Below, piece by piece: positions 22,028 through 34,261 of a stretch of 64,000 nucleotides of DNA. Within the stretch, counting starts at the first letter, position 1, and the number at the start of each line of letters is the position of its first letter. A model generated the notes under the pieces. The model did no database searches, was not told the DNA's origin, and saw only the letters and a list, made by a program, of their open reading frames with translations. The position numbers and the translations under genes are program-made. This DNA comes from Hofstenia miamia (taxonomy: Eukaryota > Xenacoelomorpha > Acoela): positions 721,999-785,998 of the forward strand of contig SCFE01000057.1 in assembly GCA_004352715.1 (NCBI GenBank), written 5' to 3'.

Positions 22028-23060
22028 CTAGTGTCTACTCCAAAAGGTCATGCGACTCTTCAAAAAATGCAGTAAGTCTGTTACAAGTCCAAACAGCGAT
22101 TTTGCTTGCAACGGTGCCTCATCAATCGGAACTAAATTTAAAACGTGACTGTAGCACCAGAGATACAACGAATCAGGATTCTTGTTTTTAATTTTAGTTT
22201 GTAAGCCATTTCGTTCGCCAAGCATGTTACTGGCTCCTGCAAACGATTCGCCTATCACATTCTCTAAAGAAACACCTATTTCCTGTAACTTTGATTCGAT
22301 TACAACACTTAAGTTTGATGCAGAAGAATCATCTATGACTTGAAGGCTGGTTAATCTCTGCTTAACTTCACCGTTGCTCACGTAACGCAAAAAGATAGCA
22401 AGTTGATATTGAACTGAACCATTTTGTGTGCTATCCACTTGAAGAAAAAGCCTTAATTTTTGCAATAATGACTTTAAATATTTGATTAATAGCTGTATTG
22501 CTTAAAAATGTTACTAAATTTCCACGACCTCTGGTGTTTGGATTTCTGATTTTTCTGTTGTTACTTAGTCGCACGACTGTATCCACATGCTTTTACAGAA
22601 GAGGATCACCTTTTGCAACTGGCTTGATCAATTCCAAACAATTTCCATGATTAGCATAATCATTGTCAAAGGAAAATGCTGATTCTTCTTTGTTGCCTCT
22701 AAAGGCTAACCCATGTTTAGCAAGAAACAAAACGACATCAATTAATTTTTCGACAACTTTACGCGCTTCTGCAGCTTTCTTTCTTTTTGTTTTAGAAGAA
22801 GTACTTAAATGGCTATTAATATGTTTATTTCTGGTGCATCTAAAAATGCTGTAACTGAATCGATGTGGTTCTTAGATGATTCGAGCTGAGTAATACGATC
22901 ATAAATGTGATTCTAATCGTTGTTACCTGTAACAAACCAACTGTTAAAATTGCAACTAAACACCAAGCATACCGCCTAGAGTGCATGTCGTATGAAATGC
23001 ATAGCTTCTGTTGAGTTCGGGCAAATACATCTGATTCTTCGCTACTTGTTGTTTGGTTAC
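22028..23060 (-). pseudogene. Decayed hAT-superfamily transposase (TTF/DUF4371-like)
   Basis: On the minus strand, a C-proximal frame (22028-22465) has FLQVDSTQNGSVQYQLAIFL, RYVSNGEVKQRL, GASNMLGERNGLQTKI and LWCYSHVLNL. These are the order and spacing of the RNase H-like core of TTF-type hAT transposases (D-x-T, GA-x-NM-x-G, C-x-x-H-x-LNL). Upstream frames encode VVLFLAKHGLAFRGNKEES and NHGNCLELI, then a broken TTF zinc-finger segment near 22850-23060. Several frameshifts and stops make it inactive. Confidence 0.75.
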
Positions 23061-24239
23061 TCGGTTGGCACTAAAGGGAAATTTAGTTAAATAAGACGAC
23101 GGTTAAATAGGATGATGCGAAACAAATTTCAGTTTTTCCTCAATTGAACATGTTGTAGCTGGTGGATGAAACATATGTATTTCTTCGATAGTCTTCGTTT
23201 TCGTCGTTTGAACTACCAACATCTCTAATGTCTGAATCGAGAAAGATGATTACATTGTTATATGATTCTAATTTCGACTCAATTTCACTACCTGATATCT
23301 TACTGTTATAATCAGTAACTACTAAAGCTGATTACTATGTGGCTGAATATGTTATGATCTTTGTCACTAAATTTTGTACTCTCTAGTGGCGAATGTCAAG
23401 ACATCATTCATTCTCAATATAATTATCATTGAATTAAGGAAAATCGAAAATTATGCAATTGCTACATATATCAAAAATACCATAGGGAAGCACTTTTTGG
23501 TTGGCCTTAACCAGCTTAGCGTCCATTTTAAAGAACAAAACGTTTTTCCAAATATATGAAGAATTTTCTCAGTGCCTATTAGCAAATTTTAAAATCTTGG
23601 GGCATGGGTAGGTGCTTTGGGAAACATACTTTAATACAATGTTGAAATTTTCTCATTGAAGCGTATTGCTGTGCCTGAGGTTGCTGAAAAGTTTAACACG
23701 TTTTCTTTGAAAATTTAGAATTTTTTAAAAAGATTTAAATTCTCTCCAAACCTAATGTTCATCTTTTTAAAATTTTTTGAGTCCATGGAAGCAACTTTGA
23801 CTGTTTCTTGATATGTGCAAAGATATTCCAAACCCATTGAGGCGTGCCGTGCGCAAAGTCAGCGGTCGCGCAGCGGCATGCCTCGATGGGACAAAATCAG
23901 GTCGTCGGTTTAGTAGAAAAAATAACGAGGAGACTTTCCTCTATCAGGTGGTGTTTTCAGATTGAGAATAGCTTTAATAGTTTTTGAGTTTTAAGCCTTT
24001 AAAAATTTTGTATTCGATCATAAAATTTCTTAAAAAATCATTGGACTGTTTAAGGTTTCATTTGAATGCAACCTTTCAAAATTTTATTTTCAATTTTCAA
24101 CACACTAAATTCCTACTTGTCATTTTCAGTAGAATAATATTTTCACTAATTTTTCAAATTGTGCTAATAATAAAAGTAAATAAATAGCTAGTACTTGAAA
24201 TTTTACAAAAAAGTATATTCACAAGTAATGGCTAAACAT
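23061..24239. other. Intergenic AT-rich sequence before a 1000-N gap
   Basis: No supported gene. Short open frames at 23374-23559 and 23984-24187 lack any family signature. Confidence 0.4.
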
Positions 24240-25239
24240 NNNNNNNNNNNNNNNNNNNNNNNNNNNNNNNNNNNNNNNNNNNNNNNNNNNNNNNNNNNNN
24301 NNNNNNNNNNNNNNNNNNNNNNNNNNNNNNNNNNNNNNNNNNNNNNNNNNNNNNNNNNNNNNNNNNNNNNNNNNNNNNNNNNNNNNNNNNNNNNNNNNNN
24401 NNNNNNNNNNNNNNNNNNNNNNNNNNNNNNNNNNNNNNNNNNNNNNNNNNNNNNNNNNNNNNNNNNNNNNNNNNNNNNNNNNNNNNNNNNNNNNNNNNNN
24501 NNNNNNNNNNNNNNNNNNNNNNNNNNNNNNNNNNNNNNNNNNNNNNNNNNNNNNNNNNNNNNNNNNNNNNNNNNNNNNNNNNNNNNNNNNNNNNNNNNNN
24601 NNNNNNNNNNNNNNNNNNNNNNNNNNNNNNNNNNNNNNNNNNNNNNNNNNNNNNNNNNNNNNNNNNNNNNNNNNNNNNNNNNNNNNNNNNNNNNNNNNNN
24701 NNNNNNNNNNNNNNNNNNNNNNNNNNNNNNNNNNNNNNNNNNNNNNNNNNNNNNNNNNNNNNNNNNNNNNNNNNNNNNNNNNNNNNNNNNNNNNNNNNNN
24801 NNNNNNNNNNNNNNNNNNNNNNNNNNNNNNNNNNNNNNNNNNNNNNNNNNNNNNNNNNNNNNNNNNNNNNNNNNNNNNNNNNNNNNNNNNNNNNNNNNNN
24901 NNNNNNNNNNNNNNNNNNNNNNNNNNNNNNNNNNNNNNNNNNNNNNNNNNNNNNNNNNNNNNNNNNNNNNNNNNNNNNNNNNNNNNNNNNNNNNNNNNNN
25001 NNNNNNNNNNNNNNNNNNNNNNNNNNNNNNNNNNNNNNNNNNNNNNNNNNNNNNNNNNNNNNNNNNNNNNNNNNNNNNNNNNNNNNNNNNNNNNNNNNNN
25101 NNNNNNNNNNNNNNNNNNNNNNNNNNNNNNNNNNNNNNNNNNNNNNNNNNNNNNNNNNNNNNNNNNNNNNNNNNNNNNNNNNNNNNNNNNNNNNNNNNNN
25201 NNNNNNNNNNNNNNNNNNNNNNNNNNNNNNNNNNNNNNN
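24240..25239. other. Assembly gap of 1000 N
   Basis: Exactly 1000 N, a typical fixed-size scaffold gap. Order and orientation across it are inferred by the assembler, not read. Confidence 0.98.
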
Positions 25240-28200
25240 TATATATATATATATATATCAATAATGGTCCATTTGTGACAAAAACTAGGTTTCGATGGCA
25301 GAGCATTAATTTTGTATGTAAAAAACAATGTTATATTGCTAAATACTTCAAGCATTACAGTTTGAACAAACACAAGCACAAAAAAGGGCTGGAAAATAAA
25401 TATCTTTGAAATCCTATCAAACATATTCAATACTAACATTTAGTTGAATTGTAAAGGAATGTCTTATTTATAAATTGGTCCAATAGTATGTTGGCTACCA
25501 GCATTACACTAATGATGGCCAATATTATGTTATGAATTGTAATTCCTAACTTGGTATAATTTGGTTAAGTTAAGAGCGCAATTGGAAGTGTGTATAGCAC
25601 CATTAACAAGCTATAGAAAAATGATAAATAACGATTTTTGAAAATTGAAAACAAACTTTAATGAAATGCATATATTATATACAATAATGTAATAATTTCT
25701 CTGTACAATTGTGAAATTTTAGATTTTTAAAACTTTTCCTTAGTTGGTTATTGTTGGCAAATTAATGGCCGTTATTGGTTATCCAAAATGCTTGCTATTT
25801 TGGATATATATATATATATATATATATATATCCTGAATTATCTGGTCAATACTGTTGGGACGGGTACAAGGGGTCCATTACTGTGAGAGTTAGAATCAAA
25901 TCCATATTCAGTGGTGTAGCCAAGGTGGTATGGGTGCATGCATATCCCCGCACCAGATATACGCATAATCGGAAAATTTTGGCTCAAACCTGCCACGATC
26001 TATTTATATTAATGTCAAACCGCCCCCTTCCCCATTATCCTATTATAGTATTCTTGCATAAATTCACTCGTTGCTGGGCACTGCGAATTCTGAATTTTGG
26101 GAACGGCTTCATTTTAGTTGGTTGCTGCGTTTATAGAACACAAACTAATTCAAATAGGTAAAATTTACAGTGTACAAACTTTTTAAAATCGATAATGATC
26201 TAATTTTACAAATACTAGCCATTTTTGTAATATTCTGTGAAACTACATAAAATTGGAAATCAAAAATTTTTTAACAAATTGCCAGTACAATAACTGCATT
26301 ATTGATTCCTGCATCTGTGAATTTTATATATTGATGTAAATTTCAATCTTCTCTTTGACTACTTCCGAAGTTTTTTGAAAAACAAATCTAAACTACTGAA
26401 AATATAACCAAACCTGATTCTAAACTTTGTCTCTATATATTAAATTGTAAGACAATTTTTCAAAAATATCTTAAAAATTTGAAAGTTCCTGGTTTCCCAA
26501 AAGTGAGGTGCAGAATGCAAGAACAGCATCATCGAAAAACCAACCTATTTTTTGCAAATTTGTCATTACTTCAATAGTTTTTCCGACAGATTAAGCCACG
26601 TACTTTGACAGGCAAACTTTGTTATCAATTCAAAAATTCACAAATAACAGACTTTTGTGTAATGAGGATATTCAAGGTATCTTGTAATCCGTAGCTTTAC
26701 ATTATCATAAACCTTAGTATATTTTAATAGCTATTATAAGTAATGCATGTTATACTAGCATCTTAAGAATGGCACTTGAATATATTTTTTACTACAAGAA
26801 TTAGTTAGGATTATTTTTTCTAGTAGACGAAAATATTTAAGTTTCTATATATTTTTATAAATAAATGTCAATATTTCTCCTGGTAATTTGAATAATTTGA
26901 TGCTGAACACCTTATAATTACATTTCTGTCACCCTAAGGTCAATTGCAGAGCTTTCTAGTCAGATCGTGAAGCTAATAACCATCTATAGAACATTCATAA
27001 ACGTCACAAAATTTTGGCGTAGGTACTGCCTCAAAGTTGGCCATGAGTTTATAATTGAAATTGATAACATGATATTTCAAATTGCATTTTCAAAACAACT
27101 GAAACATTTTAAAATTTAAAACATACTCCACCACCAGAATTTTTTGGGTAAAAGACTGGTTCATATTACAGAAAAATAAGAAATGTAGTATTTATTGTAA
27201 TTGTAGTGAAAGATTTACTTTCAATTAGTTGTATCCAGAGTTTACTGGAGTATTCACCGAGTACTTGATTATCAAGTAGAATGCATTAACTTTCCTGAGC
27301 ATAATTATCTTTCTTAATGCTTTCTGTGCAGTGTACCAGTCAGAAGGAACTTTTTCTTCTCACACTTTCATGTTATCGAGTGTTGCAGCTTGCTCTCTGT
27401 AGAAACGTTTGCTGCTATTTTACACCAATGCAAATCATTTTTAGTAATAAATCGATGTTTTTCATTTGCGTCTGATAGTACTCATCACAGTTTTTTCAGT
27501 TTGCTGTTGCCTCCAGTTTGGTCCATATGCTAGAATAAAAATATCCCATATTAAGAAATTATGCTTAAATTGGTTATTAGGCCTTCTCGAAATTGAAAGA
27601 GAGCAATGCAAAACATAATGATACAGAAATTTCGCTAAATATGAATACAAATCTGAAATACATGTGTGCACAAAGCTTATTAAAATATACATTATGATGT
27701 GCTAGGACCTCAGGTTTTGCTTGATTTCATAAAGGATGTAATCAGATATTGTTTTCTATATATTTAATCCACCATATAACAGCACTCGACGTGATAGAAT
27801 AACAAAGGTCGTGTTTTGCTGGGTAAAACAACTGTTTGTACTCTGTAATATACGCTACACATAAATTTGAATTTCTTCAATTTACCAGCATTCCTCACAA
27901 ATTCCAATATCGTCGAGCAGATGCAAATTGTGATTTGTTCTAAAATCTTGTGGGGGTAGAGAGTACATTTAGCGACTGGTTGCAGATGCAGAACCTAAAG
28001 AGATCCCTTCAGAAAAACCTCACTAAATTTTATAATTTATGTAGTAAAAGTCCTCTTAGTTAGGCCCTCTCGCCACCTAATCAAAGTTCGTTTTGCTGCC
28101 ACTGGATGTAGCGCAATGTTTGTAATACTTGTCTAGATAATATGTATAGTGCTTCTATACAATATTTATTCACTCTTTAGAAATGTCGGCAAAGGAAGCC

Positions 28201-28426
28201 CATTTTTTATATGATCAATGCTAACTACATGTACAAATCTTTTTATTTGATACAAACTAAATACCTACTAGATTTGCAGAAGTTTGATGTATTTGGATAC
28301 AGAATATTAATAAATTAGGTATATGCAATACACAAGTATGCACTTACAAAATTGAACTGCTACAGTAAGCTCAGAGAGGTCAATTTTTTGAAGTTTTTAG
28401 AATATTTTACAACTAACAATGCTTAG
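25240..28426. other. Left part of a misplaced contig; intron 4 of the SLC22-like gene
   Basis: It begins in (TA)n (25240-25258) directly after the gap and has another TA run at 25804-25831. A segment at 25340-25430 resembles 30070-30170 (both contain a CATTACAG/CATTGCAGTTT then AACACAA motif), so it is repeat-derived. CAGTGGTGTAGCCAAGG at about 25908 is another hAT-like end. No gene until the SLC22 exon. Confidence 0.4.
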
Positions 28427-28654
28427 ACTATACCCGGAAAGCTGTCGGTGGCTGCTAGCAGTTGGGAAACTTGGAGAAGCTGAAAAAGTTGCAGATAAAT
28501 TAGCTATAACGAATGGATATAGTAATTTAGTTGGTAAAATTCGGTTGGTCAATACTAAGGAATTAAGTGAAAATACGACGCTTATTTACACTTGGAAAGA
28601 CTTGTTCTGGCCTGTAAAAATACTACTACTTTCGCTTTCTTCGTTTTCTATTTG
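28427..28654 (+). CDS. SLC22-family transporter, exon 5 (misplaced; residues 232-308)
   Basis: The acceptor is acaatgcttag and the donor is ATTTG|gtattg, with 1 nt + 75 codons + 2 nt. The translation starts LYPESCRWLLAVGKLGEAEK, the hallmark P-E-S-P-R-W-L-L segment after helix 6, here with Cys instead of the second Pro. It covers the large cytoplasmic loop with TWKDLFWPVK and most of helix 7 up to SSFSIW. The leading A completes a Val codon with GT at the end of exon 4 (7726). The trailing TG completes a Trp codon with G at 9562, giving the normal W-F-x-x-S-x-V-Y-Y-G-L sequence. The exon thus belongs about 20 kb to the left. Confidence 0.88.
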
Positions 28655-29904
28655 GTATTGTATAGATATTGTGTATTTTATTACATCGTATGTTTATATT
28701 GAAATGACTCCTGCGTAAGCTTGTTCGTCGAATAACAAAAACTTTTATATTATCATCAGAGGTAGTCTTATAGTGTTCGTAACAATACTATTTATAGGGA
28801 TATATTCATAACAAGTATAACTTTACATTCGTCACATCTAGTTCAGGCCTAAAACACAGATAACTTGCAACTCTATGTTTTTGCAGTGCTGTTTGACGAA
28901 CACTATTATGCAGAACTTTGCTAACTTAAAACAATAATTATATTTTTATATTTACATTTTTATAAGTTCCTCAACTTCGTTCTATGGCACTGGCATCCCT
29001 GTTGGCAAACACTCTTGCTGCATCAATTTTGCCTGAAGTAAACAGGTTGTCATTGGTTATGATTATTTTTTAATAACATTAAATTCTGATAATTCTGATA
29101 TTTTAACTGTTTGGGGCATTGCAATTATAGATTATAAACAAAATCTCATGCGCAATCATAAATCTACCAAAACCAGATTGGAAGTGAATGTGTTTCCGAT
29201 CAGGTGAGATCAAAACAAGCTGAGCATGAGCAGATTACCAACTTTGTTTATGTCCACAAAAGTGGATTTCCGAAAGGATGATATACAAAGGTTCACACGA
29301 TAGTATGTATTAATGTCCATTTTCAGCACAAAGAATATAAGAATCGTTTAAGATTTCTCAAGCGTCTAACATATTTCAACAAAAACTGATCATGGAAAAC
29401 AACGAATAGGACAAAAAAAATAGAAAAATGAGTAACTAGTCAAAAATGAATAGAAGAAATAAGGTTGAATCAAGCCATAATAAAATTTGGTAGCCTAAAA
29501 TATCTTTTATGGGAGCATCTCAAGCTCCCTATTTGGAAGCAGATAAGCTTTGAATTAGTCAACAAATATTTAGTGCATCAATTGCATTTGACTTGAAGCT
29601 TCACTAAGTATAAGTAGAGGAAAACTTAATCTAGAATAAATAGTCATTTCATTTTGATAAAAACAGATTGTTTTTTAACAGATTTTCTTTACAGAACTTG
29701 TATAGTGATGTAAATGCATTGATTCATGTGTATAAATCGTTAAGGAAACTTAACACATAAACCAAGTGAAATTATGTGTAGGTAAATTGCTGAGTATGGA
29801 ATTGTGGTTTTCAACCACTTCATTTATTGATAGAAGTAATCAGCTGTAAAGACTAGTTAACACGTAGAAGAAGCACATTCCATGTGATTTGCGGTTAATG
29901 GTAG
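28655..29904. other. Intronic sequence (belongs to intron 5 of the SLC22-like gene)
   Basis: AT-rich sequence with no recognised exon or element. Confidence 0.4.
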
Positions 29905-30213
29905 CATCCCACGTAGCCAAATACTGGTGGCCCACCAGGTGGGTTTTGGCCACCCGTGGACCACCAGTGACTAGCTGGAGGTCCACTGTTGGCTAATTGG
30001 TGGGCCACTGGTGGCAAAAATATGATTTAACCATTAGAATAATGTCTCCAATGTAGCAACAGCAAACTTTTATATTAATAGAGTTCAAACATTGCAGTTT
30101 AAACTAACACAAACCCAACAAAGGGTTGAAGGAAACACTATCAAGCTCACAATTTACATTGAATTAAGATTGACAATGGAAAGTATAATGAATTTTTTAT
30201 TATAACCAATAAC
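29905..30213. mobile_element. Left part of a GC-rich inverted-repeat MITE, cut by the gap
   Basis: It starts near GCATCCCACGTAGCCA and is dense in CCACCAG/CTGGTGG words in both orientations (29926-30020), unlike the AT-rich surroundings. It runs into the 1000-N gap. The mirror-image end lies at 9035-9082. Confidence 0.5.
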
Positions 30214-31213
30214 NNNNNNNNNNNNNNNNNNNNNNNNNNNNNNNNNNNNNNNNNNNNNNNNNNNNNNNNNNNNNNNNNNNNNNNNNNNNNNNNNNNNNNN
30301 NNNNNNNNNNNNNNNNNNNNNNNNNNNNNNNNNNNNNNNNNNNNNNNNNNNNNNNNNNNNNNNNNNNNNNNNNNNNNNNNNNNNNNNNNNNNNNNNNNNN
30401 NNNNNNNNNNNNNNNNNNNNNNNNNNNNNNNNNNNNNNNNNNNNNNNNNNNNNNNNNNNNNNNNNNNNNNNNNNNNNNNNNNNNNNNNNNNNNNNNNNNN
30501 NNNNNNNNNNNNNNNNNNNNNNNNNNNNNNNNNNNNNNNNNNNNNNNNNNNNNNNNNNNNNNNNNNNNNNNNNNNNNNNNNNNNNNNNNNNNNNNNNNNN
30601 NNNNNNNNNNNNNNNNNNNNNNNNNNNNNNNNNNNNNNNNNNNNNNNNNNNNNNNNNNNNNNNNNNNNNNNNNNNNNNNNNNNNNNNNNNNNNNNNNNNN
30701 NNNNNNNNNNNNNNNNNNNNNNNNNNNNNNNNNNNNNNNNNNNNNNNNNNNNNNNNNNNNNNNNNNNNNNNNNNNNNNNNNNNNNNNNNNNNNNNNNNNN
30801 NNNNNNNNNNNNNNNNNNNNNNNNNNNNNNNNNNNNNNNNNNNNNNNNNNNNNNNNNNNNNNNNNNNNNNNNNNNNNNNNNNNNNNNNNNNNNNNNNNNN
30901 NNNNNNNNNNNNNNNNNNNNNNNNNNNNNNNNNNNNNNNNNNNNNNNNNNNNNNNNNNNNNNNNNNNNNNNNNNNNNNNNNNNNNNNNNNNNNNNNNNNN
31001 NNNNNNNNNNNNNNNNNNNNNNNNNNNNNNNNNNNNNNNNNNNNNNNNNNNNNNNNNNNNNNNNNNNNNNNNNNNNNNNNNNNNNNNNNNNNNNNNNNNN
31101 NNNNNNNNNNNNNNNNNNNNNNNNNNNNNNNNNNNNNNNNNNNNNNNNNNNNNNNNNNNNNNNNNNNNNNNNNNNNNNNNNNNNNNNNNNNNNNNNNNNN
31201 NNNNNNNNNNNNN
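30214..31213. other. Assembly gap of 1000 N
   Basis: Exactly 1000 N, followed by (TA)n at 31214-31238. With the gap at 24240 it isolates the contig that carries SLC22 exon 5. Confidence 0.98.
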
Positions 31214-31373
31214 ATATATACATATATATATATATATGTCTTCCAGAGAGTAAAACCTCTAAACCGGGATCTTACTAATATCAAGAATAACTTTAGAGTT
31301 GGTGGCTTAATAATATGTACGAGAAAAATATGGGCAAAAAATAGTCCAAAAGTATATCTACAACTATCAGAAA

Positions 31374-33340
31374 GTGATATTGAATTATTGGCAACTGTCT
31401 GTCGTCCAGTATATTTACTTAGTAGTTACTCTGATCAACATTTATCTACCATCTCATCTTAGTAAAAGAAGAGCATATTCAATGCTAGGAAATGCAATTC
31501 AGAAATGCATTGCACAATATCCTCGTGCTTTTGTTTTCGTAGTCGGTGATGAAAATCATGAAAATCTAGAGTGTTTAGAATGTTACAACTTCAAAAACCT
31601 TGTTCCTTCATTAAGTCAGTTAGATGTTGCTTATCTTACAAAGGCAAATTACTATGATATCTCCTATGGCACGCCAATTGGAAATGTAAATATTATGTAT
31701 CATCTAAGTTTGACATTAGCATTAAAATTTGCAACGAATATGAAACTACCAAATAAAATTAAACAATACGATAGCATAGATAACTATGATTGTAACACAA
31801 TCAGGCATATATTGGACGAAACAAATTGGAATTTACTTTTACAAGAAGATGATGTTGATATTTTAATAGATACAGTAGATAAGCATGTCAGTGATATTAT
31901 TAAGAAAACAAAGAAGAAAACATTTGTCTTTTCTTATAAGACAGATAAAAGAAAAAACTCAGATTTACACATTTTAATGAAACAGAACGAACGGAAAAAG
32001 CAAGCATTAAAATTAGAAAAAACCAATGTGAACAAAATTCAAAGAATTATAGTGAAAAAATTTCGATGTCTCAGGAAAGAACAACTTGTGAATTTAACGA
32101 CAACAGAACTAGACAAGGTGGTAAGAAGTATCTCAAAAGGTAGAAAGAGTAATTTCAATTTGAATGAGAGTGAAGCAATTCTGTTCAATGAATACTTCAA
32201 GTATACATTTAAAAATGACAATGAATTTTTTATAAGTAATGTAAACCTAGACTGTATCCCTTATCTTTCTGTTGAAAAGGTAAAACAAGTCAAATCTCAG
32301 AAGTATATGCCTAAATCTTCAATAAATGTATTGAAGGTTTAAAATATCCAACAAAGTGGAAGCGTGCCCTAGTAACACCGTTACCAAAAGTAAATAACAT
32401 TGGAAAATCTGTGAAGAAAACTTGAGGAAGTTCAGACCAATCACAGTCACACCAACTGTGGCTATAATTATAGATACATGTGCAGCGGATGCTTACATGG
32501 AATGCATAAAACATTTGATAAATACCAGTTTGCAAACAAGGAAGGAAGAGAGACTACTGATGCACTTTTATATACAATGAACTACATCTATAAAATTTTG
32601 AACGCTAATAAAACATCAATTGCGAGAGTTTACATTCTTTGATTACTCGAACGCCTTCAATACTATACTGCAAAAAAACTAGTTAATAGAATTGAACACC
32701 AAAGTAAATGTTTATCAAAATGGATTAAACAATACATGGATAATTGGGCCCAACAAATACGCTTTAGTAAATCCAATTATACTGATAATACAAAATAGTT
32801 GTGGGTGTACCACGAGGTGGTCTCCTGAATGGAAACTTATTTGCAGACGAAACCAATTCAATATAAAATGAATCTCTAGACATTGATCGCAAAAAGTGTG
32901 ATATTGCCAAATACCCAGACGATTTGAGATTAATAGGCAGTATTCAAAGTGAGACTGCATTAAATGATTTTACTGTACATGTATATCAAAATACTGTAAA
33001 GCTACTAATTAAGGAATCGGAAGATCGCAATCTGCTAATTAATGTGCCCAAGATATTTGAACTTGTAATTACTCACCCAAATATATGAAATAAGGGTCTC
33101 AATCAATCTGTTAAAAGTAGTATTTAAATTGCTAATGGAGAAGAAATATGAAAGTAGATAAATATAAATATCTTGGTGTTTATATTGACACGAACTTGAA
33201 GTGGGATTTTCATGTACAGTATCTGCTTAGGAAAGTAAATTTTCAAAAAAAATTTACGTCGTTTTTGTTAGCTTATCTAAATGAAGATAAGCAAAAACAT
33301 TTTTTGAGTCATATATCTGTACACTATACTTAGATGCTGC
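31374..33340 (+). mobile_element. Decayed LINE with endonuclease and reverse transcriptase
   Basis: An open frame of about 320 codons (to 32342) carries the end of an AP-type endonuclease: INIYLPSHLSKR, then QYPRAFVFVVGDENH (family pattern V-x-G-D-F-N-H, here D-E-N-H) and a C-terminal linker. Broken frames further on encode RT blocks: ALVTPLPKVN, ILDYSNAFNTIL (first Asp), GVPRGGLLNGNLF at about 32804, YPDDLRLIGS at about 32910 (family pattern (F/Y)-A-D-D) and YKYLGVYIDTNLKWDFHV at 33163. Frameshifts lie between the blocks, so it is inactive. The 5' part may lie in the preceding gap. Confidence 0.85.
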
Positions 33341-33611
33341 AGAAATAGGGGTACCTGAAATAACACAAAGCCAAAGAAAGCTCCTAGTAAGACCGCTAGA
33401 AAAAAATTACAAAGATTAAGAAAAGTTGTTACAATTCGCAAATAAATTATATGTATCTAAAGCAATTTCAAGCTACAATAGATAAAATTCGACAAGATAA
33501 AAGGCAGCCACTATTCTCAAAATTTGAAAGCCACTATTCTCAAAATTTGAAAATGAACTAATATTACCCCAATATAATGCTGTTGTATTTAATAAATCCG
33601 TTGTTTATTCT
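33341..33611. other. Sequence after the LINE
   Basis: AT-rich. It holds a short direct repeat (AGCCACTATTCTCAAAATTTG twice near 33510 and 33530). It may be the LINE 3' region. Confidence 0.4.
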
Positions 33612-33768
33612 GCTAGCTACTATATATTAACAAATTGTATATTCCTTTTTACATTACAATATATTGCCATGTACAGGAATTCAAAACNNNNNNGCTAGCT
33701 ACTATATATTAACAAATTGTATATTCCTTTTTACATTGCAATATATTGCCATGTACAGGAATTAAAAC
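33612..33768. repeat. 76-bp block duplicated across a 6-N join
   Basis: GCTAGCTACTATATATTAAC begins at 33612 and again at 33694. Both copies run to GTACAGGAATT with one-base differences, and the Ns are 33688-33693. This is the same contig-end echo as at 11246 and 19022. Confidence 0.9.
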
Positions 33769-33780
33769 GCATACATAAAT

Positions 33781-33784
<4 letters not shown>

Positions 33785-33821
<37 letters not shown>
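33785..33821. repeat. (TA)n microsatellite
   Basis: Long TA run with imperfect continuation (ACATATGCATATATATAC) to the right. Confidence 0.95.
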
Positions 33822-33826
<5 letters not shown>

Positions 33827-34261
33827 GCATATATATACACAGTATATAGATACACAGTATATATATATCCCATTAAATGCCAATTCAAATTCTACATGAC
33901 CGGGTTCTAGAAATCTTGTGGAATTGAAATAATTTTCGTCGATAAAAAACACAGCATTTAACTTTCTATATTTGCCTGCTTCAAATAGCAACATATATAT
34001 ACGCATTTGTCGCAAAAATGGTATTTGAAAATACTAATTTTGGCACCTATTTTCGAATTGTGGATTATAACCAATTTCAAAAAATGCTGTTTTCTTGCTT
34101 CCTACAGATAGTTTCAGAATAATGTGCTGATAAGAATGATGTACTGCAGATTTACATACAAAATTTGCGATTTGGGTAATAAAAATGAGAAAAAAGGCGG
34201 GTAAACTAAAACTGTTTGTGCTAATTTTTTTGCATTGTCACAATTGCAGTAATATACACGT

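Noticed and set aside
24195-25439. Long open frames of about 370-400 codons over the 24.2-25.4 kb region
   Set aside because: They are almost entirely N; the frames exist only because N has no stop codons.
30147-31284. Long open frames over the 30.2-31.2 kb region
   Set aside because: Same artefact of the 1000-N gap.
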